A stretch of DNA of 64,000 nucleotides, taken from the NCBI GenBank assembly GCA_963809205.1, contig CAWEIS010000028.1, forward strand, positions 310,001-374,000, read 5' to 3'. Of this stretch, positions 26,847-36,813 are shown in pieces (the first letter of the stretch is position 1; each line of letters starts with the position of its first letter). A program made the position numbers and the translations under genes. The notes below the pieces were generated by a model. It did not search any database and was not told the DNA's origin. It saw only the letters and a list, made by a program, of their open reading frames with translations. This DNA is from DATLLN01 sp963809205 (GTDB lineage Bacteria > Actinomycetota > Thermoleophilia > Gaiellales > JAICJC01).

Positions 26847-28342
26847 TGGCCGCCCGCGCCGAGACGGTCTGCGGCATCGACGTCGGCTCGCAGGGCTCAT
26901 GCCTCGCCGTGTTCGACGCCGCCGGCGAGCGGCTGGCGACGACGTACCAGCCGCACCCGCTTTCGTACCCCCGTCCCGGCTGGGTGGAGCAGGACCCGCG
27001 CGACTGGCGGGCGGCGCTGGTCAACGGCTTTCGCGACCTGTCGGCGCGCGTCAACCTCCGCCACGTCCGTGCGATCTCGTTCGGATCGCAGCTCGACGGG
27101 CTGGTCTGCGTCGACGTGAACGCGCAGCCCGTCGGGCCGGCCATCATCTGGATGGACCGGCGCGCGGACTCCCTGTGCCGCGAAGTCGAGCAGCGGTTCG
27201 GCGCCGATCGCTGGTACGAGGCCAGCGGCTGCAACCTGGACGGCTCGCACGTCGCCGCCAAGATCGCATGGGTGCGGGCGGAGCGCCCGGACGTCCACGC
27301 CCGCACCGACCGCTACCTGCTCCCCGGCGCCTACATGGCGCGCGTTGCCTGTGGCGCGGACGCCGTCGACCGCTCGAATGCGTCGTCCAGCATGCTGCTC
27401 GACCCCGACCGCGGGGACTGGAACCGCGAGCTGGTCGATGCCTGGGAGATCGAGTCCGACCGGCTGCCGCCGGTGGTCGGCGCCGAGGAGGTGCTGGGCA
27501 CCGTCGCGTCGGACTTCGCCGCGTCGACCGGACTGCCGCCGGACTGCCTGGTGGTCTGCGGCTCGGGCGACGAGATGGCTGCGACGCTCGGCGCCGGGGC
27601 CGTCGAAGCGGGGTCGATCTGCGATGTGCTGGGCACGGCGGAGCCGGTGTGCGCAGCATCCGACCGGCCGCTGCGCGATCCCAGCCGGATCGCCGAATGC
27701 CACCCGCACGCCGCACCCAGGCGCTGGCTGCTGGAGAACCCGGGGTGGGCCAGCGGCGCGAACTACCGCTGGTTCCGCGACGAGCTGGGCGGCGGCGACT
27801 CCTACGAGGAGCTGAACGCGCTCGCAGGCTCGGTACCGGCCGGGTCGGACGGCCTGGTGTTCCTTCCGTGGATGGGTGGCGCCATGGCGCCCCGCTGGGA
27901 GGCCGACGCGCGCGGCTCGTGGTACGGCCTGACGCCGGCGCACGGCCGCGGCCACCTCTGCCGGTCGCTGCTCGAGGGCTCGGCCTACGCCTTCCGCGAC
28001 GTCGTCGACGCGATCCGTGCGGCCGGCCTGGCGCCGGAGCGCGTCGTGTGCGTCGCCGGCGGCGCGCGATCGGCGCTCGTCCGCCAGATGCGCGCCGACC
28101 TGACCGGGCTGCCGGTGACCTGGTCGGCGGACGTCGAGACCACCTCACGGGGGGCGGCCATGCTGGCGGCGGCCGGCGCCGGCCTGCACCCGGACGTGCC
28201 GAGCGCCGCGGCCGCGATGTGCCGGCTGTCCGGCCGCGAGCACGAGCCGGACGCGGCCTGCGGCGAGCGGCTCGAGGAGGGCCACCGCCGCTACCGGGAG
28301 CTGTTCGACGCCCTCTCCCCGTCCTTCACCACGCTGAGCTGA
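26846..28342 (+). CDS. FGGY-family carbohydrate kinase
   Basis: 498 residues. CGIDVGSQGSCLAVFD is the phosphate-1 loop with the conserved Asp. PAIIWMDRRA, the catalytic-Asp region LVVCGSGDEMAATLGAG and the signature VVCVAGGARSALVRQM fit xylulokinase-like FGGY kinases. The sugar is unknown. Second gene of the operon with the zinc dehydrogenase, under the HutC-like operator. Confidence 0.88.
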   Translation: MAARAETVCGIDVGSQGSCLAVFDAAGERLATTYQPHPLSYPRPGWVEQDPRDWRAALVNGFRDLSARVNLRHVRAISFGSQLDGLVCVDVNAQPVGPAIIWMDRRADSLCREVEQRFGADRWYEASGCNLDGSHVAAKIAWVRAERPDVHARTDRYLLPGAYMARVACGADAVDRSNASSSMLLDPDRGDWNRELVDAWEIESDRLPPVVGAEEVLGTVASDFAASTGLPPDCLVVCGSGDEMAATLGAGAVEAGSICDVLGTAEPVCAASDRPLRDPSRIAECHPHAAPRRWLLENPGWASGANYRWFRDELGGGDSYEELNALAGSVPAGSDGLVFLPWMGGAMAPRWEADARGSWYGLTPAHGRGHLCRSLLEGSAYAFRDVVDAIRAAGLAPERVVCVAGGARSALVRQMRADLTGLPVTWSADVETTSRGAAMLAAAGAGLHPDVPSAAAAMCRLSGREHEPDAACGERLEEGHRRYRELFDALSPSFTTLS

Positions 28343-28364
28343 CCGCCGTGCTAGCTTGAGCGCG

Positions 28365-28721
28365 ATGGTGCGACGCGCACCCCGACGCCTTTCGCGACGG
28401 GCCGCCGGCTTGGCGCGGACGGCGGGGATGGCGCTGGCCGTCGCGTGGGTGTACCTGGTACTCGTGGCGAGCTGGGCGGTGCTCGAGCTGTTCGAGCGGC
28501 GCCGCCGACGCCGGCGGACGGCCGCCGCCTCAGCGCGGCCAGCTCGTGCGCCGGACGTCCCTCGACCGGCGCACACGGGTCCGCCGCGCCGCGACGACCT
28601 GCCCGCGTTTGCGTCGTTCCACCCCGACACCCCACTGGCGGCCGTGCTCCATCGCGAGGTCACCCAGGCGGACGTCGACGAGATGCTGCGCGAGGTCGAG
28701 CGGCACCTCGCCGACCACTAG
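28365..28721 (+). CDS. Small basic single-pass membrane protein
   Basis: 118 residues from ATG 28365 (TTG 28356 possible). A basic N-terminus (MVRRAPRRLSRRAAG) precedes one transmembrane segment (MALAVAWVYLVLVASWAVL), then a strongly basic stretch (ERRRRRRR) and a Pro/Ala-rich linker. The C-terminal helix (REVTQADVDEMLREVERHL) is conserved-looking. No family recognised. It trails the sugar operon by 22 bases. Confidence 0.6.
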   Translation: MVRRAPRRLSRRAAGLARTAGMALAVAWVYLVLVASWAVLELFERRRRRRRTAAASARPARAPDVPRPAHTGPPRRDDLPAFASFHPDTPLAAVLHREVTQADVDEMLREVERHLADH

Positions 28722-28728
28722 GACGGCG

Positions 28729-29196
28729 CTACAGCGACGGTGCGGCCACGCCGAGCTCTTCGGCGATCTCGGTCACCGCCTGGCGCTCGGCGTCCGAGAC
28801 GCGCTCGCCCGTGAATCCGAGGAAGCCCTCGCGATGCGCCTCCGCCACCCGCCCGGCGAGCGCGACGATGAACTGCTTGTACTGCGCGACCTCGTCAGCC
28901 CCCGCCTTCTGCTCGACCACCGACACCGACTCGCGGAGCTGCTTCAGCTCATCCTGCTTGAGCTCGTCCACCGACTTGACGTGCGGGCGCTCCATCCGCG
29001 GCTTCTCGCCGACGATGTCGTCCAGCAGCTGGCTGGCGCCATGCTGCTTGCGGGCCTCCGCATACCCCTTGGCGATGGAGTAGCTCTCGCGGAAGGTGCC
29101 GCCCCGCTGGGAGGAGGCGATCATCAGGGCCGCCGCCGGCGGGCCCTTGAGGACGGTCTCCCATTCATCTGCGCTGAAATCTGCCTTGGCCGTCAT
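28729..29196 (-). CDS. Hypothetical helical cytosolic protein
   Basis: 155 residues. FSADEWETVLKGPPAAALMIA followed by GGTFRESYSIAKGYAEAR is a recognisable pattern of actinobacterial unknown proteins. The rest is predicted helical with heptad-like charge (DELKQDELKQLRESVSVVEQ). No catalytic motif. Its start overlaps the AlkA-like gene stop (ATGA), so they are co-transcribed. Confidence 0.65.
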   Translation of the reverse strand: MTAKADFSADEWETVLKGPPAAALMIASSQRGGTFRESYSIAKGYAEARKQHGASQLLDDIVGEKPRMERPHVKSVDELKQDELKQLRESVSVVEQKAGADEVAQYKQFIVALAGRVAEAHREGFLGFTGERVSDAERQAVTEIAEELGVAAPSL

Positions 29197-30077
29197 CGCG
29201 CTGCTCCTGTCGTTCGGGATCCCCGGTTCGGTCGGGTCATACTCTTACTCCGCGAGCCCGCCGGATGGTGCAGTAGCCACGAGGCGGCGAGCCCGCGCCA
29301 CTCGCCGTACGGCTCCAGCAGGCGGATGGTGTCCTCGACGTCGGCGCGCCTTCCGAGCAGCGCGCCGCAGACGCGGATCAGCCCCAGATCGCCGACCGGC
29401 GCCTGCTCGTAGCGGCCGAAGCCATGCAGCATGATGCCGCCGGACGTCCAGGGGCCGAGCCCCGGGAGGGCGCGCAGGCGAGCGTCGATCCGGTCACTCG
29501 GCTCCGCGGCCATCGTGCTCCAGGGAAGCTTCGCGGCCCGCTTGAGCAGCACCGCCCGGGCCGGCGACAGCCCGGCGCGCTCGAACCGGGCGGGGTGCGC
29601 CCCGGCGAGCATCGCGGCGTCCACCGGCAGGTGCATGTCGCCGAACGGCGGGCAGACGTCGCGCAGGATGCGCCGCTCGATCCGGATCGCCTCACTCGCC
29701 CGGATCAGCTGGCCCGAGATCGCCCGCACCAGGGCGTGCTCGGGCGACGAGAGCTGCCACGGTCGCATGCCCGTCAGCCGCCCGCGCATCGGCCGCAGCA
29801 GCGGGTCGGCGGCTGCGACCTCGAGGAACGGCCGGTGGTCGACGCGGAGTCCGAGCATGTCGATCAGCCGGTCGTGCGCAACCGCCTCATTGGCCGCCGA
29901 GATCCGCATCCGCACCGAACCGTCCACCGGCTGCCAGACGCGGGCGCGGGCCGGGCCGGCGGCCGTTGCGAATGCGACCTCGAGGACTCCGCCCTGGACG
30001 CGCCGGGTGGGGTCAGGCCAGGTGGTGACCGCGCGGAGCGAGAACGGCGCGACCGGTTCGACCTGGGCCTCGAGCAC
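29193..30077 (-). CDS. AlkA-type DNA-3-methyladenine glycosylase
   Basis: 294 residues. Excises alkylated bases from DNA. The helix-hairpin-helix-GPD motif LPGLGPWTSGGIMLHGFG is followed by APVGDLGL, whose Asp is the catalytic residue. The N-terminal AlkA_N-like beta region (residues ~8-80) is present. A second, diverged glycosylase of the same superfamily is at 61053-61859. Confidence 0.87.
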   Translation of the reverse strand: MLEAQVEPVAPFSLRAVTTWPDPTRRVQGGVLEVAFATAAGPARARVWQPVDGSVRMRISAANEAVAHDRLIDMLGLRVDHRPFLEVAAADPLLRPMRGRLTGMRPWQLSSPEHALVRAISGQLIRASEAIRIERRILRDVCPPFGDMHLPVDAAMLAGAHPARFERAGLSPARAVLLKRAAKLPWSTMAAEPSDRIDARLRALPGLGPWTSGGIMLHGFGRYEQAPVGDLGLIRVCGALLGRRADVEDTIRLLEPYGEWRGLAASWLLHHPAGSRSKSMTRPNRGSRTTGAAR

Positions 30078-30116
30078 GGCCGGATCGTACCGGCCGCGCT
30101 CGTCGCCCTCCCCGCG

Positions 30117-32273
30117 CTACCAGACCCAGACCGTCGCCTGGTGCGAGCTGCCGTCGGTCAGCTTGACCTTGGCCGCCACGCAGCCATGGGTGCGCCAGTC
30201 GAGCTGGAACTGCACAGTGTAGGCGGTGCTGCTCGCCGGACCGTGGTGCCCGTGCCAGTGGCTCCCGTGCCGGCGGTGGTGCGCGCCCCAGCCGTGGTGG
30301 CGGTGCCACCATCCCCAGTGCCGGCCGTTGTCCGAACTGGTGACGGCATCCACGGTGCTCCATGCCGACGAGCCGCAGGGCGCGACCTGCACCCCGTCGA
30401 CGACGTCATCGCCGGGCTGCCCCCCGAGCAGGAAGTGCAGCCGGGCGGTGTGGAACCACCCGACGGTGGTGCCGTCGTGCGCGGTCGGCCACGACCAGCC
30501 GAGCCAGTTGAACGTCCCGGCCGGCGGCGTCGGGTCACCGGGCGGATCGCTCGGCGGCGTCACGTCCGGCGCCTTGACCGTCCACGAGACCGTCTGCTGC
30601 GCCTGGTTGCCCGCTGCGTCAACGGCCGTGACCGTGAACGTCTTCTGGCCGGCGGTCGCCGTCGAGACGGCCGTGCCGTCGGCCACCGGGCCGGTGCACG
30701 AGCCACCGCTCGAGCCGCCGTCGGTGCACGAGTAGTCCGCCGTCAGGGCATCGCCCTGCGTCACGGTCTGCCCTTCGGCTGGTGCCGTGATTGTGATCTG
30801 CGGCGCGAGCCTGTCGACCTTGTTGCCGGCAATCGGCCCGGCCTGGGCGCAGTTGCCGGCCAGATCGCACACCTGCCACGAGTCGGTCGACGCGTCCGCC
30901 GTCTCGGTGCCGGCGGCGACCGAGGTGTGCAGGTCGAAGCTGGCGTCGCCCGCCGACGCCAACCCGAGCCCGGCATCCGACGCGGTGCAGTGCAGCGTCA
31001 CATCGGACGCGTGCCAGGCCCCGTCCGCCGAGGCGCACGAGATGGCCGGCGCCGCCGTATCGCTGGACAGCTGGAACGGCGAGTCGAAGCGGAAGGCATC
31101 CCAGCCGCCGCCGGCCCGCGTCGTGTCGCCGACCACCAGGTCGGCCGCGGTCGATGCGAACGCCACCGAGCTGGCGTCTGCGGACAGGGACGACGTCATG
31201 CTGATCTGCGTCAGCGACGACGACGTCGACACCAGCCGTGTCTCGCCGGTCGCCAGGTCGCGGACGAACACGTCGCGGTCGGTCCCGTGGTCGGCCGCGT
31301 CGAGGTTCGTCGCCTGGGAATCGAACGACACGTACCGGCCGTTCGCCGACACCCACCCGCCGAACGAGACGCTGTTGCCCGGGGCGGACGCGCCGCGCGA
31401 CACCTGCTGCACACCAGCCGGCGACCAGGCGTAGACGTCGTTCAGCGCGTTGGTGTCGTCCGCAGCCAGCGCGGAGGTCGTCTGGAAGACCACGCGCGAG
31501 CCGCCGGCCGCAACGGCGCCGGGCGTCAGAACGGCACCCGATCCGGCACCGAGCGGCGTCGACGACCCGGAGGCCCGGTCGACCAGCACGATGTCGGAGC
31601 CGCCGCCCACGGCGATCGCGGCGCCGTCAGCCGCGATCGCCGAGGCGCCACCCGGCGCGATCAGCCGGGTGCCGCCGGTGGAACGGTTCCACAGGAACAC
31701 GTCGCGCACGCCGTCGGAGTCGCCGGCGACGAGGTTCGACGCCGACGAGGCGAACGTGACAAAGCTGCCGTCCGCCGAGATCGAGCTGGGAACGTCGCCG
31801 CTGGCGGCGTTGCCGTCGGTGATCCGGTCGGTGGCGCCGGTCGCGAGATCGCGGACGAACACGTCGGCGACGCCGTTGGTGTCGCCCGCGACGAGGCTAG
31901 TGGCACTCGACGTGAAGACGACGTACCGGCCGTCGGCGGAGATCATGGCGTTCGACGACGCGCCGTCCCCCTGCACTTCGGAGGACGAGACGCTGACCCT
32001 GCGGGTTGCGCCGGAGTCGAGGTTGCGCAGGAAGACGTCCTTGACGCCGTTGGTGTCGCCGGCGACCAGCGAGCCCGACGCGGAGACGAACACGGCCTTG
32101 CTGCCGTCGGCAGACAGCGACAGTGTCGTCTGCGGAGACAGCTCGTTGGCCGATGCGCCCGTCGTCGTGACGCTCAGCAGGTCAGGACCGCTCGCCGCCG
32201 ACGCACCTCCGGCCAGCGCAACGGACGCGACAAGCGCACCCGCCATCAGCGACCGTCCCAGAAGAGCCTTCAC
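30117..32273 (-). CDS. Secreted TolB-like beta-propeller protein with Ig-like and His-rich C-terminus
   Basis: 718 residues from GTG 32273 with GGGAGG upstream. A signal peptide (MKALLGRSLMAGALVASVALA) is followed by about six propeller blades with repeated LSADGSKAVFVSASGSLVAGD and DVFVRDLATGATDRI patterns. A disulfide-rich module (CTASDAGLGLASAGDASFD) and an Ig-like repeat (ITAPAEGQTVTQGD) follow. Near the end a His/Trp/Gly-rich run spans residues ~655-685 (for example RHHGWGAHHRR), which may bind metal. The PD40-type propeller suggests binding to cell-surface or extracellular ligands. Confidence 0.8.
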   Translation of the reverse strand: MKALLGRSLMAGALVASVALAGGASAASGPDLLSVTTTGASANELSPQTTLSLSADGSKAVFVSASGSLVAGDTNGVKDVFLRNLDSGATRRVSVSSSEVQGDGASSNAMISADGRYVVFTSSATSLVAGDTNGVADVFVRDLATGATDRITDGNAASGDVPSSISADGSFVTFASSASNLVAGDSDGVRDVFLWNRSTGGTRLIAPGGASAIAADGAAIAVGGGSDIVLVDRASGSSTPLGAGSGAVLTPGAVAAGGSRVVFQTTSALAADDTNALNDVYAWSPAGVQQVSRGASAPGNSVSFGGWVSANGRYVSFDSQATNLDAADHGTDRDVFVRDLATGETRLVSTSSSLTQISMTSSLSADASSVAFASTAADLVVGDTTRAGGGWDAFRFDSPFQLSSDTAAPAISCASADGAWHASDVTLHCTASDAGLGLASAGDASFDLHTSVAAGTETADASTDSWQVCDLAGNCAQAGPIAGNKVDRLAPQITITAPAEGQTVTQGDALTADYSCTDGGSSGGSCTGPVADGTAVSTATAGQKTFTVTAVDAAGNQAQQTVSWTVKAPDVTPPSDPPGDPTPPAGTFNWLGWSWPTAHDGTTVGWFHTARLHFLLGGQPGDDVVDGVQVAPCGSSAWSTVDAVTSSDNGRHWGWWHRHHGWGAHHRRHGSHWHGHHGPASSTAYTVQFQLDWRTHGCVAAKVKLTDGSSHQATVWVW

Positions 32274-32394
32274 ACCAGACCTCCCACAAAGTCGCGCAGC
32301 GGACTCTGCCGCCGCGCACATCAGAGCCTTGGACACAGCGTTGCCACAGCCGACGTCGCTGCGCACCACCCGTTCGGGTCGGTGCAGGGCACCG

Positions 32395-35300
32395 TCAGGG
32401 TGATCTTTTGAGCTGCACGGTCTGCGCAACCCCGAGCAGCCGGGACGCCTGCTCGGCGGCAACCACGTTGCCCTTCTGCTCGGCGACGCGCACCGCCTCG
32501 GCCAGCGTGAAGGCGCGTTCGTCGGACTCGCCCACCATCCACAGCACCTCGGCTCGGCTCATCAGCAGGTGCCAGCGCAGGTGGAGGAAGTCCGATCCGG
32601 CCGCGATGTCGGTCGCCTCCGCCGCCAGCCGCATCGCCGCCCGGCGATCGCGGCGGCGCGCGAGCACCTTGGCCCGAGCGCCGCGCCACGCGGCCTGCGA
32701 GTAGACGTCTTCGGCGCCCGCGGAGCGCTCGCTCTCGCGCGTCAGAAGGTCGGCCTCGTCGTCGCGGCCCTGCTGGAACACGGCTTCGGCCAGGATCGCC
32801 TCCACGGTCGACAGCCAGCCCACCTCGCCGATCTCGCGCAGCGTGTCGTGACCGAAGCGCAGCTCCCGCTCGGCCGCCGCCGGATCGCCCGCGAGCAGCT
32901 CGATCCACCCCGCAAACTGGGCAACCGGGCCGGCCAGCCACACCGTCAACGCCGGCTCTCCGAGCAGCGATTTGGCCTGCCCGATCAGCATCCGGGACTC
33001 GTCGAACCGGCCGAGGCCGGCCACGAACATCGCCTGGGCGGTGCATACGCCGGCCATCGCCTTGTTGTCCCCTTCCACCGACTCCAGCACCTGCCCGCAC
33101 TGGCGCAGGCCGACGTCGGTGTGCGCAGGGCCGGCGCAAATCATGATCGGCACCCAGGCCAGGCTCTCCAGCTCCTCCCGGCGGTCGCCCGCCCGGTGTG
33201 CGTGCGCGGCCGCCTTCCTCCAGGCGTGCTCAGCCGGCCCGAACCGGGCGTTCATGATGTGCACCAGGCCGAGCAGCGACCAGCCGCGCGCGAGGCCGCG
33301 CTCGTCGCCCACCTCGCGAAAGGCGGAGATGGCCCCGGCAGCCAGGGTACGCGCCTCATCCACCCACAGCTGCGGGTCGGTGGACATCCGCATCCACAGC
33401 CGCAGGATCGCCACATGCGTACTTCGGCCGACGTCCGACTCGGGGACGACCTCGATCATCTCCGACAGAACGGTCTGTAGGTGGGCGAAGTCGCCGACCT
33501 CGAGCAGGGCGAACGCCAGCTCCAGCATCAGGTCGATCCGTGCCGGGTCGCGCTCGTCGAGCAGTGCGGTGGCGCGCTCGAGCAGGTTCACCGCCGCCGG
33601 CATGTCGCCGCGCGCGAACGCGCGCTTGCCGACCGCTGCGAGCGCCTCCGACGCCCTCCGCCCGAGCACCGCCGTGCGCTCGTTGGCCGGCGCGAGCTCG
33701 AGCAGTGCGCCGTGGGCCGCCTCCAGGTGGTATCCGACCACCTCCTCGTACTCCCCGGCGCGGCCCGCAGCCTCGGCCGCCACCCAGTCGGCGAAGCGCT
33801 CGTGGAGGCTGGCCCGGTCGGCCTTCGGGATGCCCTGGTAGGCAACGTCTCGGATGAGAATGTGTGCGAAACGGAAGGAGTCCTCGCCGCTCGTCTCCGA
33901 GTGGTCGGGGCGGATCAGCTCCTTGCGGGCCAGCGACTGCAGCTCGTGGATCAGCCCGGGCGCAAGATCCGGTGGGCACAGCTCGGACACCGCGCCCCAC
34001 CAGAAAACGCGCCCGACCACCGCCGCGCGCTCGATCACGACCCGCTCCTGCTCGTCGAGCCGGTCGAGCCGCGCGGTGAGCAGCGCCTGGATGGTGGGCG
34101 GGATGGTGACGGCGGCGAGATCGCCCTCCACCGCCCAGCCGTCCTCGGTACGGCGCAGCAGCCCGTCGTCAACCAGCATCCGCAGCATCTCCTCCACGAA
34201 CAACGGGTTCCCCTCGGCCATCTCCCCCAGCCGCGCGCGGACGTCCGAGCCCGACTCGGCCGGCCCGACCAGGTTCTCGATCAGCGTCGTGGTCTCGACC
34301 TCGGTCAGACCCTCGAGCGGGATCAGGGTGGCGTTGGACTTGGCCATCGCCCAGCCGGGCCGCACTTCGAAGAGCTCCGGCCGTGCCTGGCACAGGATCA
34401 GCACGGGCGCGGTGCGCATCCAGTCGGCGGCGTACTCAAGCAGATCGAGGAACGTCGACTCCGCCCACTGGATGTCGTCGAACACGACGACCAGCGGCCG
34501 CTCGGCGGCCAGGTGCTCGAACAGCCGGCGGACGCCCCAGAACGTCTCCTGGATGGTCGCGGCCGATCCCGCCGCGCCGAGCAGGGGCGCCAGCCGGCCG
34601 GAGATAAGCTCGCCGTCGCGATCGGCCGCGAGCAGCTGTCTGATCTTGGTGCGGGCGGAGTCGGATGAGTCGCGGTCGGAGACGCCCGCGGCATCGCGCA
34701 ACACCTCGGCGACCGGCCAGAACGTGATCCCCTCGCCGTAGGGCAGGCACCGGCCCTCGACCACCGTCGCCCGACCGCTGAGCCTGCTCAGGAACTCCAC
34801 CGTCAGCCGCGACTTGCCGACCCCGGCCACGCCGACCAGGGTGACGATCGACGACGAGGAGGCCCCGTCCACCTGGGAGAACACCGTCTCCAGCAGGGCC
34901 AGCTCGCGCTCCCGCCCGACCAGGGGGGAGTCCAGTCGGCGCGTCCAGCCCGCCGCTCCTGGGACGACCTCCAGCAGCCGGTAGGCGGGGACCGGCTCGG
35001 GCTTGCCCTTGAGAGCGACGTCGCCGGCCTCCTCGGTCACCGCGGCCCGAGACACAAGGCGGTGCGTCTCGCGGCTGACCAGGATCTCGCCCGGGCCGGC
35101 GGCCTGCTCCAGGCGCGCCGCGACGTTGACCGCGTCCCCGACCAGGAACGACCGCTCGCCGCCCCGCCCGCCGGCCACCACCTCGCCGGTGTGGACTCCC
35201 GTACGCGCCGAGCACGGTGACGCCCCACTGGCGCAGGAACTCGGCGTTCAGGTCATCCAGCACGGCGCGCATCTCGACGGCCGCACGCACGGCGCGCAGG

Positions 35301-35686
35301 GCATCGTCCTCGTGCGCGACGGGAACCCCGAAGACGGCCATCACCGCGTCGCCGATGAACTTCTCGACCCGCGCCCCATGGCGCTCCAGCACCACCCGCA
35401 TCTCGTCGTAGTAGCGGCCCATCAGCCGCCGCACGGACTCCGGGTCGAGCGCGTGGCCGATCGCAGTCGAATCGGCCAGGTCGGAGAACACGACGGTCAC
35501 GACCTTGCGGGCGTCCTCGGCCGCCGGCGCGGCCGCCATCGCCGCGCCGCACGACCGGCAGTAGCGGGCGCCGCGTTCGTTCTCGGTTCCGCACGCCGCA
35601 CAGATCGGCTCCGGCGTCGTCGATCCGTCGATCCTCGCTGGAGGCGTTGCCACCATGAACCCCGCTCCGATGGTTTCAGCGGCCAT
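32395..35686 (-). CDS. Class III adenylate/guanylate cyclase-AAA ATPase-TPR regulator (one frame break)
   Basis: About 1097 residues from ATG 35686. Order: zinc ribbon (CAACGTENERGARYCRSC), class III cyclase (VVTVVFSDLADSTAIG metal Asp; KFIGDAVMAVFGVP), then a STAND-like AAA module with Walker A GVAGVGKSRL and Walker B LVVVFDDIQWAE, then TPR-type repeats. The frame changes near 35205 in the cyclase, between VTVLGA and RTGVHTGEV. A large signalling protein typical of actinobacteria. Divergent from the peptide-HDO pair at 35772. Confidence 0.85.
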
Positions 35687-35718
35687 CACGGACCATAACG
35701 CACCCCGAATGCTGTCCG

Positions 35719-35747
35719 TTGACAACGCGGTCAAATCGGAGTAGCAC
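35719..35747 (+). promoter_or_regulatory. Sigma-70-like promoter of the peptide-HDO pair
   Basis: TTGACA (35719-35724) and TAGCAC (35742-35747) are spaced exactly 17 bases apart. An AAGGAG ribosome site at 35761-35766 precedes ATG 35772. The -35 is perfect; the -10 is weak, so an activator may help. The divergent cyclase-ATPase gene starts 33 bases upstream. Confidence 0.6.
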
Positions 35748-35771
35748 TGGCATTCCACGGAAGGAGTCAGG

Positions 35772-36038
35772 ATGAGTGACGCAGACAATCAGCAGTCCGC
35801 GCTCGCCTTCGCGGCGTTCATTGACGCCATCTCCACGCGATCGGGCCGGAAGAACTTTGTGGAGGACCCGGAAGGAGTACTCCCAAGCTGGGAGCAGCTG
35901 CCGCCGGAGGTGTTCGGCTTCCTGAAGGCGCTGTCCCTGGAGGAGTTGACTCTGCTGTCAAGCCTCAGCGAGACGATGATCAAGGCGGGGCTCTCGACCA
36001 CGGTCGGCGACTCGAACGCCACGCTGGCACATCTTTGA
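35772..36038 (+). CDS. Short leader-like peptide (possible RiPP-type precursor)
   Basis: 88 residues. FAAFIDAISTRSGRKNFVEDP and the downstream EVFGFLKALSLEELTLLSSL form an acidic helical leader, like those of LigA/Nif11-type small proteins that precede modified peptides. The tail (KAGLSTTVGDSNATLAHL) is short and Ser/Thr-rich with no Cys. Its TGA overlaps the TTG start of the HDO-like gene, so the two are translationally coupled. A stand-alone regulatory or structural role is also possible; RiPP status is inference. Confidence 0.55.
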   Translation: MSDADNQQSALAFAAFIDAISTRSGRKNFVEDPEGVLPSWEQLPPEVFGFLKALSLEELTLLSSLSETMIKAGLSTTVGDSNATLAHL

Positions 36039-36691
36039 GCAACAGCGCGGTGCTGCACCGGAAGATCGGGCTGGCGCTGCCCGAGCTGGTCGGCGCGGGG
36101 AGGCGCCTGATCGAGAGCCCGCAGCTCCCCGAGCTCTACCCGGAGTTCCTGATCACGTCCCACGGGATCATCCGCGCCAGCGTGCCTCTGATGCAGCGGG
36201 CCCGCGATCAGGCTGCGCAGCGCGCCGGGGACGACCCGGTGTGCGCGGCGCTGGCGCCGTACCTCGACGAGCACATCGAGGAGGAGCGCCACCACGACGA
36301 CTGGCTGCTGGACGACCTGGAGACGCTCGGCCGCCGGCGCGACGACGTGCTGGCACGGCCGCCAACCGCGACGATCGCGAGCCTGGTCGGCGCGCAGTAC
36401 TACTGGATGCTCCACTACCACCCGGTCGCCGTGCTCGGCTACATCGCGCTGCTCGAGGGATATCCGCCGTCGCCCGAGATGCTGGACGAGATGGCGACCC
36501 GCTCGGGGTATCCACCCGAGGCCTTCCGGACGCTGCGGCTGCACGCCGAGCTCGATCCCGGCCACGGGGCCGAGCTCGACCGGATGCTCGACGGCCTCGC
36601 GCTGACGCCGCCTCAGACCGCGGTGATCGGCCTGTCCGCCATGGCCAGCGCGCACGGGTTCGCGCGCGCGATCGCCGACGTCGTGGACTGA
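36035..36691 (+). CDS. Haem-oxygenase-fold diiron (HDO-like) protein
   Basis: 218 residues from TTG 36035. Helix motifs with metal-ligand spacing are visible: EHIEEERHHDDWLLDDLE, then LLEGYPP, then LHAELDPGHGAELDRML. This is the pattern of haem-oxygenase-like diiron oxidases (the UndA/BesC/CADD superfamily), which use iron and O2 to oxidise or cleave substrates. No haem ligand is needed. It is coupled to the leader-like peptide at 35772, suggesting the peptide or a carrier-bound amino acid is its substrate. Confidence 0.7.
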   Translation: MSNSAVLHRKIGLALPELVGAGRRLIESPQLPELYPEFLITSHGIIRASVPLMQRARDQAAQRAGDDPVCAALAPYLDEHIEEERHHDDWLLDDLETLGRRRDDVLARPPTATIASLVGAQYYWMLHYHPVAVLGYIALLEGYPPSPEMLDEMATRSGYPPEAFRTLRLHAELDPGHGAELDRMLDGLALTPPQTAVIGLSAMASAHGFARAIADVVD

Positions 36692-36813
36692 AGCCTGACG
36701 GTGCATCCTGCACACGCCCGCGCGTCCAACCGCACGCGGTTCGACGTAGCAGCGGCGGTGCAAAGGGCGTAGCGTGGTGCGCGCAACGGCCGGTTCGAGA
36801 GGGGGTTACCACC

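Noticed and set aside
29424..32411. A 995-codon open frame opposite the AlkA and propeller genes
   Set aside because: Composition is Arg/Gly/Pro/His with no motif, and real genes with motifs fill the other strand. High GC produces such empty frames.
36692..36813. Short hairpins GTGCATCCTGCAC and CGCGTCC…ACGCG before the mgsA-like gene
   Set aside because: Small stems of this size are expected by chance at this GC content; no riboswitch core was recognised.
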